The notes beneath the pieces were generated by a model that did not search any database, had not been told where the DNA came from, and saw only the letters and a program-made list of their open reading frames with translations. 64,000 bases of DNA from contig NZ_JAHZTD010000001.1 in assembly GCF_019599275.1 (NCBI RefSeq), positions 62,001-126,000 of the forward strand. Reading direction: 5' to 3'. Made by a program: the position numbers and the translations under genes. Below, piece by piece: positions 34,960 through 43,399 of this stretch. This DNA comes from Hymenobacter sp. HSC-4F20 (GTDB lineage Bacteria; Bacteroidota; Bacteroidia; Cytophagales; Hymenobacteraceae). Every line of letters starts with the position of its first letter. The stretch's first letter is position 1.

Positions 34960-36231
34960 CTACACCAACAAACTCAGGAAATCCTGCTTCCCGTTTAGAT
35001 ACTCGTACGAAAACCCCTCAGCCACCATGCGCAGCCGGATGCCTTCTATGTCGTGGGGGCGCTGGACCTCGAGGCCGATAAAGACGGGGCCTTTTTCCTT
35101 GTTGTTCTTCTTGATGTATTGGAACTGGATGATGTCGTCGCCTTCGTGGAGGACGTGGTTGACGAAGCGGCGAAGGGCGCCGGGCTTCTGGTTGAAGGTC
35201 ACCAGGAAGTAGTGCTTGCGGCCCTGGTGGCGCATGGCGCGCTCCTTGATGTCCTCCATGCGGGTGATGTCGTTGTTGGAGCCGCTGAGCACGCACACTA
35301 CGGTTTTGCCCCGGATCTGGTCGGCGTACTGGTGCAGGGCCGAGACGCTGAGCGTGCCCGCCGGTTCCAGCACAATGCCTTCCTCGTTGTACATCTTCAG
35401 CAGGTCCTCGCACACCTGGCCTTCCGGCACCAAGGTCACCTCGTCCAGCAGTTCCCGGCACAGCTCAAACGTCAGTTCGCCGGGGCACTTCACGGCGGCG
35501 CCGTCCACGAAGCTCTCGATGTGCTCCAGCGGTTGGCGTAAGCCAGTCTGGATGGCGCGTTGCATGGAGGGCGCGCCCAGCGGCTGCACACCAATGAGCT
35601 TGGTGCGGGGGCTCAGTTGCCGAAACACGCTGCCCACGCCCGAGGCCAGGCCCCCGCCACCAATGGGCATAAAGCAATAGTCAATGGGGCCGGGGGCGTC
35701 GCGGAGAATCTCCAGGCCCACGGTGGCCTGGCCTTCTACAATGGCCAGGTCGTCGAAGGGGTGCACGAAGGTGCTGCCGCGCTGGTCGCAGAAGTCTTTG
35801 GCTGCCTGGTAGGTGTCATCGAAGGTAGCGCCGGTCAGGATGACTTCTACCTGCTCTTTCCCAAACAACCGCACCTTGCTTACCTTCTGCGCCGGAGTTT
35901 GGGCGGGCATGAAGATGTGGCCCCGTAGCCCTAGCAGCTGACAGGCGTAGGCCACTCCCTGCGCGTGGTTGCCCGCGCTGGCGCACACCACATCCTGCCC
36001 CGACTGCCCCTGACTCAGCCCGGCCATCTTGTTATACGCCCCCCGGATTTTGTAGGAACGCACCACTTGCAGGTCTTCCCGCTTCAGGTACACCTGCGCG
36101 CCATAAGCTTCCGATAGGCCTAGGTTATGTTGCAGCAGCGTTTTATAAATGACGCCATCCAGCGTGCGCGCGGCCCGTTCCACATTTTCCAGCCGTACCG
36201 TTGGCGCGGAGGTAAGGGTTTCTGATTCCAT
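34960..36231 (-). CDS. ilvA: Threonine ammonia-lyase (threonine dehydratase)
   Basis: The 423-residue PLP enzyme turns threonine into 2-oxobutanoate for isoleucine synthesis. The PLP lysine is in VVRSYKIRGAYN, the phosphate cradle is MPIGGGGLASG, and SAGNHAQGVAYACQLLG is present. A single ACT-like regulatory domain follows (about 340-423, KHYFLVTFNQKPGALRRFVN onward), as in short-form IlvA. Isoleucine feedback through this domain is likely. Its place inside the ilv-leu run supports the biosynthetic over the catabolic role. Confidence 0.96.
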   Translation of the reverse strand: MESETLTSAPTVRLENVERAARTLDGVIYKTLLQHNLGLSEAYGAQVYLKREDLQVVRSYKIRGAYNKMAGLSQGQSGQDVVCASAGNHAQGVAYACQLLGLRGHIFMPAQTPAQKVSKVRLFGKEQVEVILTGATFDDTYQAAKDFCDQRGSTFVHPFDDLAIVEGQATVGLEILRDAPGPIDYCFMPIGGGGLASGVGSVFRQLSPRTKLIGVQPLGAPSMQRAIQTGLRQPLEHIESFVDGAAVKCPGELTFELCRELLDEVTLVPEGQVCEDLLKMYNEEGIVLEPAGTLSVSALHQYADQIRGKTVVCVLSGSNNDITRMEDIKERAMRHQGRKHYFLVTFNQKPGALRRFVNHVLHEGDDIIQFQYIKKNNKEKGPVFIGLEVQRPHDIEGIRLRMVAEGFSYEYLNGKQDFLSLLV

Positions 36232-36267
36232 AAGGGGTAGGGAGTAAGACAGATAAGCTTCCTCCGT

Positions 36268-36361
36268 TTGTCATCCTGAGCGGAGCGAAGGACCTCTACC
36301 GCCGTACTAATCCAAACAGTAGTCAGGGGTAAAGGTCCTTCGCTCCCGCTCAGGCTGACAA
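36268..36361. repeat. Dispersed palindromic repeat variant, ilvC-ilvA gap
   Basis: TTGTCATCCTGAGCGGAGCG pairs with CGCTCCCGCTCAGGCTGACAA with small slips, and GAAGGACCTCTACCGCC with GTAAAGGTCCTTCG. The design is the same as the other copies, but the core word is AGGACCT in place of AGCATCT, so it is a subfamily. Confidence 0.85.
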
Positions 36362-36383
36362 GCGGGAAGAACTAGCCCATCCG

Positions 36384-37472
36384 CTAGTTTGTATCCGCGG
36401 AAAGCGCGAAGCCTTCCTCTACTTTCTCAGTGGCTTTGGAGCGCAGCTCGCGCACGATGGCGCCCGTCTGCCACAGCTCCGACTCGCGTACTTCCTTCAG
36501 CTCGGCTTCCAGCTCTTGGCGGTAGCCGGGCGTGGAGCCGCGCTGGATGGTGCGGGCCGCCTCTTTGCCCGAGGCCACGCTGTCGTATAGCTCATTTAGT
36601 ACGGGTAGGGTAGCCTCGCGGAAGCGGCCTTTCCAGTCGAGGGCGCCGCGCTGGGCGGTTACGGAGCAGTTGCTGAACATCCAGTCCATGCCGTTTTCGC
36701 CGACCAGCGGCACCAGGCTCTGGGTAAGTTCTTCCACGGTTTCGTTGAAGGCCTCGGAAGGGGAGTGGCCGCGCTGGCGCAGCACCTGGTATTGGGCCTC
36801 GATGATACCGGCCAACGCACCCATCAGCACGCCCCGCTCGCCGGTGAGGTCGGAGTACACTTCGCGCTTGAAGTCGGTTTCAAACAGGTAGCCCGAGCCT
36901 ACCCCAATGCCCAGGGCAATAGCCTTGTCGTAGGCCTGTCCGGTGGCATCCTGGAACACGGCAAACGACGAGTTCAGGCCGCCGCCGGCCACAAACAGGC
37001 GGCGCAGGCTGGTGCCGCTGCCCTTGGGCGCTACCAGCACTACATCTATATCCGCGGGCGGCACAATGCCGGTTTGGTCGTTGAAGGTGATGCCGAAGCC
37101 GTGGGAGAAGTAGAGCGTTTTGCCGGGTGTCAGCTTGGCTTTGAGGGTAGGCCACACTGCAATCTGGCCGGCATCGGAGAGCAGGTTGGCGATGATGGTG
37201 CCCCGTTCGGCGGCTTCTTCGATGTCAAACAGGGTTTCGCCTTCTACCCAGCCATCGGCTTCGGCCTTGCTCCAGGAAGCGGAGTCGCGGCGCTGCCCGA
37301 TGATGACGTTAAAGCCGTTGTCGCGCAGGTTCAGCGCCTGGCCGGGGCCCTGCACACCGTAGCCAATCACGGCAATAACTTCGTCTTTCAGAATTGCGCG
37401 GGCTTTCTCCAGAGGAAATTCGTCGCGGGTAACTACGTGCTCTTCTACGCCGCCAAAGTTGATGGTTGCCAT
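36384..37472 (-). CDS. ilvC: Ketol-acid reductoisomerase
   Basis: The 362-residue enzyme isomerises and reduces acetolactate or acetohydroxybutyrate. It has the nucleotide loop AVIGYGVQGPGQALNLRDNG, with basic residues after it (IIGQRRDS) that favour NADPH, then SHGFGITFNDQTGIVPP, the metal-binding GERGVLMGALAGIIEAQY and EELTQSLVPLVGENGMDWMFSNCS. The start MATINFGG was preferred to a frame extension of 66 codons of low-complexity Ser/Thr/Pro that overlaps ilvN. It is slightly longer than the class I enzymes of many bacteria. Confidence 0.96.
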   Translation of the reverse strand: MATINFGGVEEHVVTRDEFPLEKARAILKDEVIAVIGYGVQGPGQALNLRDNGFNVIIGQRRDSASWSKAEADGWVEGETLFDIEEAAERGTIIANLLSDAGQIAVWPTLKAKLTPGKTLYFSHGFGITFNDQTGIVPPADIDVVLVAPKGSGTSLRRLFVAGGGLNSSFAVFQDATGQAYDKAIALGIGVGSGYLFETDFKREVYSDLTGERGVLMGALAGIIEAQYQVLRQRGHSPSEAFNETVEELTQSLVPLVGENGMDWMFSNCSVTAQRGALDWKGRFREATLPVLNELYDSVASGKEAARTIQRGSTPGYRQELEAELKEVRESELWQTGAIVRELRSKATEKVEEGFALSADTN

Positions 37473-37527
37473 GATGTTGAGTATTGGGTTGGAAGATGAA
37501 TTTGAGTTGCTGTGGTGAGCGGTAGGG

Positions 37528-38133
37528 TTACATGGTGAAGACCTTGTCGCGGCTGTTGAGGTAGTCGTTTTCGCGGACCTCGGGGCTGGGCTCGGTGCGC
37601 TCAAACTCGCGGAGCTTGTGGTGGAACCCCTGGCTGTTTTTGATGATGGCAATGCGCGCCGAGCGAACAAATTCGATGAGGCCGTAGGGCTGGAGCACCG
37701 TCAGGAGCTTGTCGGTTTCTTCGCGGTGGCCGGTGGTTTCAAACACCGTATAGTCCTTGCGGATAACCACGGCGCGGGCGCCATGCTCCCGCAGCAGCCG
37801 CTCCACAATGGCCCGATCGGCAATGATGTCGGTGGGCACTTTGTAGAGGGCCATTTCCTGCCAGATGACTTCCTCGTTCGGGTTGAAGTAGACCTTGAGG
37901 ACCTCCACTTGCTTTTCAATCTGGCGGGCAATTTTGCGCACTACCTCCTCGGTTTCCACTACCACCATGTTGAAGCGGTGAATCCCCTCGATTTCCGAAG
38001 GCGACGTGTTGAGGCTCTCAATGTTGATTTTGCGCCGCGAGAAGATGATGGCAATGCGGTTCAGCAGCCCCACCTGGTTCTCGGTGTAGGCCGTGATGTT
38101 GTACTCCCGCTGGTCGATGGATTGCTGGTGCAT
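37528..38133 (-). CDS. ilvN: Acetolactate synthase regulatory (small) subunit
   Basis: The 201-residue protein starts with an ACT domain (YNITAYTENQVGLLNRIAIIF, NIESLNTSPSEIEGIHRFNMVV) that binds valine, and ends in the ALS small-subunit C-terminal domain (EMALYKVPTD to YGLIEFVRSARIAIIK). It activates the large subunit and gives feedback inhibition. It lies downstream of ilvB beyond a 205-base gap and 55 bases before ilvC. Confidence 0.96.
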   Translation of the reverse strand: MHQQSIDQREYNITAYTENQVGLLNRIAIIFSRRKINIESLNTSPSEIEGIHRFNMVVVETEEVVRKIARQIEKQVEVLKVYFNPNEEVIWQEMALYKVPTDIIADRAIVERLLREHGARAVVIRKDYTVFETTGHREETDKLLTVLQPYGLIEFVRSARIAIIKNSQGFHHKLREFERTEPSPEVRENDYLNSRDKVFTM

Positions 38134-38154
38134 GGTATTGACTACTAATTAGAA

Positions 38155-38313
38155 CGTCACGCTGACTCTGGCGTCCGCTTGTCGAAGCAGCTCTCCCGCT
38201 TCGTTGGTCGTTCACTAGCCCAGGGTTTAAACCCTGGGCTATGGAGCGGTTCTCGTTGCTACCTCCGTTAAGTAGCCAGAGGTAGAGATGCTTCGGTTGC
38301 GCGCAGCATGACG
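38155..38313. repeat. Composite palindromic repeat, ilvB-ilvN gap
   Basis: The outer ends CGTCACGCTGA and GCAGCATGACG are of the common repeat type. A different perfect 24-base palindrome sits inside (38217-38240: AGCCCAGGGTTT followed by AAACCCTGGGCT). One repeat seems to have inserted into, or grown within, another. Confidence 0.8.
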
Positions 38314-38338
38314 GCCTTATTGGGGGGATATCACCGCT

Positions 38339-40102
38339 TTACCGCAACCGGATTTCGCCCACGCCACAGCCTTGGGGCACCATGGGAAAGATGTTGTTTT
38401 CGCGGGTCACCATCACCTCCAGCAGGAAGGAGCCGGGGTGTTCCAGCATCTCGCGCAGGGCGGGTTGCAGCGCCAGGCGGTTGTCGACGCGGCGGCCGGC
38501 AATGCGGTAGCCGCGGGCCACGGTCACGTAGTCGGGGCTGGCAATATCCACGAAGGAGTAGCGCCGGTCGTGGAACAACTCCTGCCACTGACGCACCATG
38601 CCCAGAAACTGGTTGTTGAGCAGCAGGATTTTCACGTTCACGCCCGTTTGCATGATGGTGCCCAACTCCTGAATCGTCATCTGAATGCCCCCGTCGCCGA
38701 TAACGGCTATTACCGTGCGCGCCGGGGCGCCAAACTTGGCCCCGATGGCGGCGGGCAGGGCAAAGCCCATGGTGCCCAGGCCACCGCTGGTAATGTTGCT
38801 GCGGGTGTGGTTGAGCTTGGCGTAGCGGCAAGCCACCATCTGGTGCTGGCCTACGTCGGTTACAATGATGGCTTCGCCCTGGGTCAGCTCATTCAACTGC
38901 TGAATCACCTCGCCCATGGTTAGCTCGTCGGAGGTCGGGAACAGCTCATCCTGAATAACGGCCGCTATTTCCTCCGCGTCGTGGTCCTGGAAGCGTTGGC
39001 GCCACTCAGGATGCGTGCGGGCTTCCACTAGCTCCGTGAGCAGGGGTAGGGTTTCCTTGCAGTCGCCCCACACCGGCACCGTGGCCTTCACGTTCTTGTC
39101 GATTTCGGTGGGGTCGATGTCGAGGTGAATCACCTGGGCCTGTTTGGCGTATTTGTCGAGGCGGCCGGTTACCCGGTCGTCGAAGCGCATACCAATGGCA
39201 ATAAGCACGTCACACTCGTTGGTCAGCACGTTGGGGCCGTAGTTGCCGTGCATGCCCAGCATGCCCACATTCAGGGGGTGGCCGGTGGGTAGCACGCCCG
39301 CGCCCAGAATGGTCCAGGCCGCCGGAATGCCGCTTTTCTCAATGAACTGCTTGAACTCCTGCTCCGCCTGGCCCAGCAACACGCCCTGGCCCCACAGTAC
39401 CAAGGGGCGCTTGGCCTGGTTGATGAGCGCCGCCGCCTGCGCCACGTACTCCGGGCGCACAAGTGGCCGAGGCCGGTAGCTGCGAATGTGGGTGCAGGGC
39501 TGGTACGGCGCAAACTCCGCCTTCTGCATCTGGGCGTTTTTGGTAATGTCGATCAGGACCGGACCGGGCCGGCCGCTGCGCGCGATGTAGAAGGCTTTGG
39601 CCAGCGCCTCCGGAATTTCACTGGCATCCGTCACCTGGTGGTTCCACTTGGTAACAGGGGTCGTGATGTTGATGATGTCGGTTTCCTGGAAGGCATCGGT
39701 ACCGAGCAAATGCGCGAAAACCTGGCCGGTGATGCACACCAGCGGCGTGCTGTCAATCTGGGCATCGGCCAGGCCCGTCACGAGGTTGGTGGCGCCGGGG
39801 CCGCTGGTGGCAAACACTACCCCCACCTTGCCCGACGAACGCGCGTAGCCCTGGGCCGCGTGAATGCCGCCCTGCTCGTGGCGCACCAGCACGTGGTTGA
39901 GCTGCTCCTGGAAGTCGTAGAGCGCATCATAAATCGGGATGATGGCGCCGCCAGGGTAGCCGAACACGGTGTCCACGCCCTCCGCCAGCAGGGCATGCAG
40001 GGTGGCCTGGGCTCCCGAAAGCGTCTGAGTAGCCGGCTCCGCCGTGGCTACGGCCGTTTCAGGCGAGGTTGGCACGGGCTGGGGTGGTAGGTTTAAGTAC
40101 AT
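38339..40102 (-). CDS. ilvB: Acetolactate synthase large (catalytic) subunit
   Basis: The 587-residue ThDP enzyme joins pyruvate with pyruvate or 2-oxobutanoate. It shows [20 protein letters not shown], the catalytic glutamate in [36 protein letters not shown], and the ThDP motif [16 protein letters not shown] ending in [12 protein letters not shown]. The length is normal. Its start lies inside the end of ilvD (44-base overlap), so the two are translationally coupled. Confidence 0.97.
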   Translation of the reverse strand: MYLNLPPQPVPTSPETAVATAEPATQTLSGAQATLHALLAEGVDTVFGYPGGAIIPIYDALYDFQEQLNHVLVRHEQGGIHAAQGYARSSGKVGVVFATSGPGATNLVTGLADAQIDSTPLVCITGQVFAHLLGTDAFQETDIINITTPVTKWNHQVTDASEIPEALAKAFYIARSGRPGPVLIDITKNAQMQKAEFAPYQPCTHIRSYRPRPLVRPEYVAQAAALINQAKRPLVLWGQGVLLGQAEQEFKQFIEKSGIPAAWTILGAGVLPTGHPLNVGMLGMHGNYGPNVLTNECDVLIAIGMRFDDRVTGRLDKYAKQAQVIHLDIDPTEIDKNVKATVPVWGDCKETLPLLTELVEARTHPEWRQRFQDHDAEEIAAVIQDELFPTSDELTMGEVIQQLNELTQGEAIIVTDVGQHQMVACRYAKLNHTRSNITSGGLGTMGFALPAAIGAKFGAPARTVIAVIGDGGIQMTIQELGTIMQTGVNVKILLLNNQFLGMVRQWQELFHDRRYSFVDIASPDYVTVARGYRIAGRRVDNRLALQPALREMLEHPGSFLLEVMVTRENNIFPMVPQGCGVGEIRLR

Positions 40103-41783
40103 GGTCTTCCTGGTAATCGGTGATACAGCCGCGGCTCGCGTCGCTCACGGTGCGGATATACTTCAGCAGCACGCCTTGTTGCACGTTGGGCCGGGGCCGC
40201 TGCCACTGCTGGCGGCGTAGCTCCAGCAAGGCGTCATCTACCTGCACGTCAATGGTATTGGCACCAGCGTCCAGCACAATCCAGTCGCCGTTTTCTACCA
40301 GCGCAATGGTGCCGCCGTCGTAGGCCTCGGGGCAGACGTGCCCAATCACGAAGCCGTGCGTGCCACCCGAGAAGCGGCCATCGGTAATCAAGGCTACCTT
40401 GTCGCCCAGGCCAGCTCCAATAATGGCCGAGGTAGGCTTGAGCATTTCCGGCATGCCCGGCCCGCCCTTGGGCCCTACGTAGCGAATCACGACGACCTGA
40501 CCGGGCTGAATCTTGCCCTGCGTGATGCCTTCGTTCAGCTCTTCTTCGGAGTTGAATACAATGGCCGGGCCCTCAAACCGTAGGCCTTCCTTGCCCGTGA
40601 TTTTAGCCACCGCACCCCTTTCGGCCAGGTTGCCATACAGAATCTGAATGTGACCGTCGGCTTTGATGGGGTTGCTGAGGGGGCGGAGCAGATCCTGCTC
40701 GGCGCCCAAAGGCTGCACGTCGGCCAAGTTTTCGGCGAGGGTTTGGCCCGTTACCGTCAACAGGTCGCCGTGGAGCAGGCCTAGGTTCAGCAGGGTTTTC
40801 ATCACGGCGGGCACGCCGCCCAGGGCCGAGAGGTCTTCCATCAGGTACTTGCCGCTGGGTTTGAGGTCGGCCAAAACCGGCGTACGGTTGCTCACGGCCT
40901 GAAAGTCCTCCATCGTGAGGTGCACACCGGCAGCGTGGCCAATGGCAATGAGGTGGAGCACGGCATTGGTAGAGCCGCCGAGCACGGTGGTCATCACCAG
41001 GGCATTTTCAAAGGCCTCGCGCACCAGAATGTCGCGGGGCTTGAGGTCAAGCTCCAGCAGGCGGCGCAGGTAGGCGCCGGCCGTGAGGCACTCCTGCTGC
41101 TTCTCCTGGCTAACCGCCGGGGAGGACGAGGAAAACGGGACGCTCATGCCCAGCGTTTCGATGGCCGCCGCCATGGTATTCGCCGTGTACATGCCGCCGC
41201 AGGCGCCGGGCCCGGGGCAGGCATTGTGGATGATGCCCCGGTAATCCTCGTCCGATATCTGCCCCTGCAGCTTTTTGCCGTAGGCCTCAAAGCACGACAC
41301 AATGTTGAGCTGCTGGCCCTTGAACGTGCCGCCCTTAATCGTGCCCCCGTACACCATCAGGGAAGGGCGGTTCAGGCGCGCCATGGCAATGAGGGCACCC
41401 GGCATATTCTTGTCGCAGCCCATCACGCAGGCCAGGGCATCGTAGTTGTGCGCCCCGGCCATGGCCTCAATGGAATCAGCAATGATTTCCCGGGAAACCA
41501 GGGAGTAGCGCATGCCGGCCGTGCCGTTGGTAATGCCATCCGACACCCCAATGGTGTTAAACCGCAGCCCCACCAGCCCCTGCTCCTGCACGCCTACCTT
41601 CACTTGGTCGGCCAGGCCGTTCAGGTGCATGTTGCAGGTGTTGCCCTCGAAGCCCGTGGAGCAAATGCCTACAAACGGCTTGTGCAAATCAGCATCCGAG
41701 AGGCCCGAGCCAATAAGCATGGCTTGGGACGCCGGCAGGCTGTCGTCCTGGGTGTAGATGCGGCTGTATTTGTTCAGGGTCAT
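40059..41783 (-). CDS. ilvD: Dihydroxy-acid dehydratase
   Basis: The 574-residue iron-sulfur enzyme removes water from dihydroxyvalerates in valine and isoleucine synthesis. Cluster cysteines are seen in [14 protein letters not shown] and [18 protein letters not shown]; the C-terminal catalytic segment is [20 protein letters not shown]. The length is standard. It is the second gene of the run, after ilvE and a repeat-filled gap. Confidence 0.97.
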   Translation of the reverse strand: MTLNKYSRIYTQDDSLPASQAMLIGSGLSDADLHKPFVGICSTGFEGNTCNMHLNGLADQVKVGVQEQGLVGLRFNTIGVSDGITNGTAGMRYSLVSREIIADSIEAMAGAHNYDALACVMGCDKNMPGALIAMARLNRPSLMVYGGTIKGGTFKGQQLNIVSCFEAYGKKLQGQISDEDYRGIIHNACPGPGACGGMYTANTMAAAIETLGMSVPFSSSSPAVSQEKQQECLTAGAYLRRLLELDLKPRDILVREAFENALVMTTVLGGSTNAVLHLIAIGHAAGVHLTMEDFQAVSNRTPVLADLKPSGKYLMEDLSALGGVPAVMKTLLNLGLLHGDLLTVTGQTLAENLADVQPLGAEQDLLRPLSNPIKADGHIQILYGNLAERGAVAKITGKEGLRFEGPAIVFNSEEELNEGITQGKIQPGQVVVIRYVGPKGGPGMPEMLKPTSAIIGAGLGDKVALITDGRFSGGTHGFVIGHVCPEAYDGGTIALVENGDWIVLDAGANTIDVQVDDALLELRRQQWQRPRPNVQQGVLLKYIRTVSDASRGCITDYQEDHVLKPTTPARANLA

Positions 41784-41821
41784 TGGGTGGTGGTTGTACT
41801 ACTGTAGGGGAGGAATAGGCC

Positions 41822-41957
41822 GTCCTGTCGAGCTGGTCGAGGCATCTCGCTCGAATCGTTGGGTTAGTACCACAACGTCAGCACGCGAGATGTCTCGACA
41901 AGCTCGACATGACATTCTGATAAAACGGTAGAGATGCTTCGACTGCGCTCAGCATGA
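41822..41957. repeat. Composite palindromic repeat, ilvE-ilvD gap
   Basis: GTCCTGTCGAGCTGGTCGAG pairs with CTCGACAAGCTCGACATGAC (41822-41913), a variant with a GTCGAG core. It is followed by one half of the common type (AGAGATGCTTCGACTGCGCT, then CAGCATGA). Two units appear to be fused. Confidence 0.8.
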
Positions 41958-41982
41958 TAGGTAGTATTGTGGTAGGCCACTA

Positions 41983-42888
41983 CTAAGCTTGCTCTGCGAA
42001 GCTGGCGTTGCGGCTCACGGCTTGCCCCGTTACCAGCGCTTGGTAGTGGCTGGCAAGCATGCCACCGATGGTTTGCTGGAAGGGGGTGTTGAAGCTGATG
42101 TCGTCTACCGAAGCAATGCCGATGACCTCGGCGGCAGTGCCCGTCATGAAGGCAGCCGAAGCCGTGCGCAACTCCTCGGGCGTGAAAAACTTTTCGTGCA
42201 CCGTGATGCCGGCCTCCCGGGCCAGATCAATAATGGTATTGCGCGTGATGCCGCGCAGAATGCTGCCCTGGGGTGCCGTGTACAGCTCGCCGTCGCGCTC
42301 AAAGAAGAAGTTAGCGCCGGGGCCTTCGGCTACGTACCCGTTCATGTCCAGCAGCAGGGCCTCATCGTAGCCGCGGCCTTTGGCCTCGGTGCTGGCAATG
42401 ATGGAGTTGACGTAGTGGCCGGCTACTTTCGCCTCGATGGGCACGGCCTTGGGGTTCGGTCGCTCGTAGGGCGAGATGGTCAAGCGCAGCAGCTGGTCGC
42501 CGAGGTACTTGCCCCATTCCCACACCGCAATCAGCACGTTGCTGCTGTTGGCGGCTTTCAGGCTCATGTTGGGGGTAGCAGCGTACACCAGCGGCCGGAT
42601 GTAGGCGTCCGTCAGGTTGTTGCGCTCCAGCACCTCGTAGCTGATGCGCGTGAGCTCCTCCACCGAGTATTCTAGGGGCAAGCCAACGCACTTGCACGAG
42701 TAGTGCAGCCGCTGGTAGTGCTCCTCGGCCTTGAAGATGCGCGCCCCGGCCGGGGTGTTGTACGCCCGGATGCCTTCAAACACGGCGTAGCCATAGTGCA
42801 GCGACTGGGCATACACCCCACAGGTAGCCTGCTCGGCCGATACAAACTCGCCATCCAGAAAGGCAACGGTGTTACTGGTGTAGTACAT
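41983..42888 (-). CDS. ilvE: Branched-chain amino acid aminotransferase
   Basis: The 301-residue class IV aminotransferase makes the last step to valine, leucine and isoleucine with glutamate. It has the family segments HYGYAVFEGIRAYNTPAGARIF, the lysine in EAKVAGHYVNSIIASTEAKG that carries PLP, ALLLDMNGYVAEGPGANFFF, and RGITRNTIIDLAREAG. The start MYYTSNTVAFLDGEFV was chosen; an upstream ATG 20 codons away lies inside the attenuator hairpin. It is the first structural gene of the operon. Confidence 0.95.
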   Translation of the reverse strand: MYYTSNTVAFLDGEFVSAEQATCGVYAQSLHYGYAVFEGIRAYNTPAGARIFKAEEHYQRLHYSCKCVGLPLEYSVEELTRISYEVLERNNLTDAYIRPLVYAATPNMSLKAANSSNVLIAVWEWGKYLGDQLLRLTISPYERPNPKAVPIEAKVAGHYVNSIIASTEAKGRGYDEALLLDMNGYVAEGPGANFFFERDGELYTAPQGSILRGITRNTIIDLAREAGITVHEKFFTPEELRTASAAFMTGTAAEVIGIASVDDISFNTPFQQTIGGMLASHYQALVTGQAVSRNASFAEQA

Positions 42889-42928
42889 AGAGGTAGAGGG
42901 GGTAGGGAGAGAATAAGTGTCAGCTATG

Positions 42929-43001
42929 AAAAAAGCCTTCCTCAGCACCAGGCTAAGAAAGGCTTGCTGTGATGATGAACACGCAGTTTCTTTCAGCCTG
43001 G
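42929..43001 (-). promoter_or_regulatory. Ribosome-dependent attenuator of the ilv-leu operon
   Basis: The terminator is a 13-bp stem, AAGCCTTTCTTAG against CTGAGGAAGGCTT with two G-U pairs, a 7-base loop and then UUUU (42929-42965). Its 5' arm plus loop (TTTCTTAGCCTGG, 42948-42960) can pair instead with CCAGGCTgaAAGAAA (42987-43001), which overlaps the leader stop codon; this alternative has 13 pairs and a two-base bulge. A ribosome that finishes the leader would cover the second segment and allow the terminator. A ribosome stalled at the Val/Leu/Ile codons would leave it free and prevent termination. The pairing is seen; the mechanism follows the classical his/ilv/leu model. Confidence 0.85.
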
Positions 43002-43049
43002 AAGCGGCAGCATAATGACCGATAGCACGAGAAGAACAGCAGGTTTCAT
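42993..43049 (-). CDS. Leader peptide of the ilv-leu attenuator
   Basis: The 18-residue open frame encodes MKPAVLLVLSVIMLPLPG and a UGA stop. Nine of 18 codons are Val, Leu or Ile, packed as VLLVLSVI in the first half. It uses codons such as CTT, CTA, GTT and ATT that are uncommon in the flanking genes, where CTG and GTG dominate; this would sharpen the response to uncharged tRNAs. It ends 28 bases before the terminator stem and 105 bases before ilvE. It looks like a signal-peptide start but stops at once, so export is unlikely. Confidence 0.85.
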   Translation of the reverse strand: MKPAVLLVLSVIMLPLPG

Positions 43050-43169
43050 GGCAGGCAACAGGGGAAAGCAGGGGTAGTACAAGCGGAAAACGAAAGCTCG
43101 GCGGCGACTTGGCTGGGTTCTATTCTTTTCGGGGCGTGCCGGCCGCTGCTGGTGCGTCCGGCGGGCGTT

Positions 43170-43201
43170 GCCCCAGGGCGGGTAGCTGGCCGCCCTGGGG
43201 C
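43170..43201. other. Strong hairpin upstream of the leader peptide
   Basis: GCCCCAGGGCGG pairs perfectly with CCGCCCTGGGGC around eight bases, about 120 bases before the leader start codon. With no U run it is probably not a terminator. It could shape the 5' leader of the ilv transcript or mark the edge of the shared intergenic region. Confidence 0.5.
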
Positions 43202-43354
43202 AGCTAGCGGAAGAAATAGTCCAGACCAGGAGGTGGAAAAATGCTCGGGCATATCATCTTTACAGCGCTAGGATGCCTGCAAGTACCACAGCTGGTAAGC
43301 ATGAGTAAAACTTTTTTCTTGCTTAGATACTATTTCAAAATCTTTATATAATGA

Positions 43355-43382
43355 TTGTAAGTAATTTATAACCAATAATTTG
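43355..43382 (+). promoter_or_regulatory. Candidate promoter of the helical-repeat gene
   Basis: TTG is followed after 18 bases by TAATTTG, close to TAnnTTTG, inside a very AT-rich patch. The start codon is only 17 bases further on, so the leader would be very short. The same patch probably also holds the unseen ilv promoter on the other strand. Confidence 0.35.
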
Positions 43383-43399
43383 ACTTTTGGCTAACTACA

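Noticed and set aside
37473..37670. 66-codon N-terminal extension of the ilvC frame
   Set aside because: The extension is low-complexity Ser/Thr/Pro and overlaps ilvN. KARI proteins begin at the chosen MATINFGG.
42889..42948. Longer IlvE with 20 extra N-terminal residues
   Set aside because: Its ATG lies inside the attenuator stem, and the extra residues do not fit the aminotransferase N-terminus.
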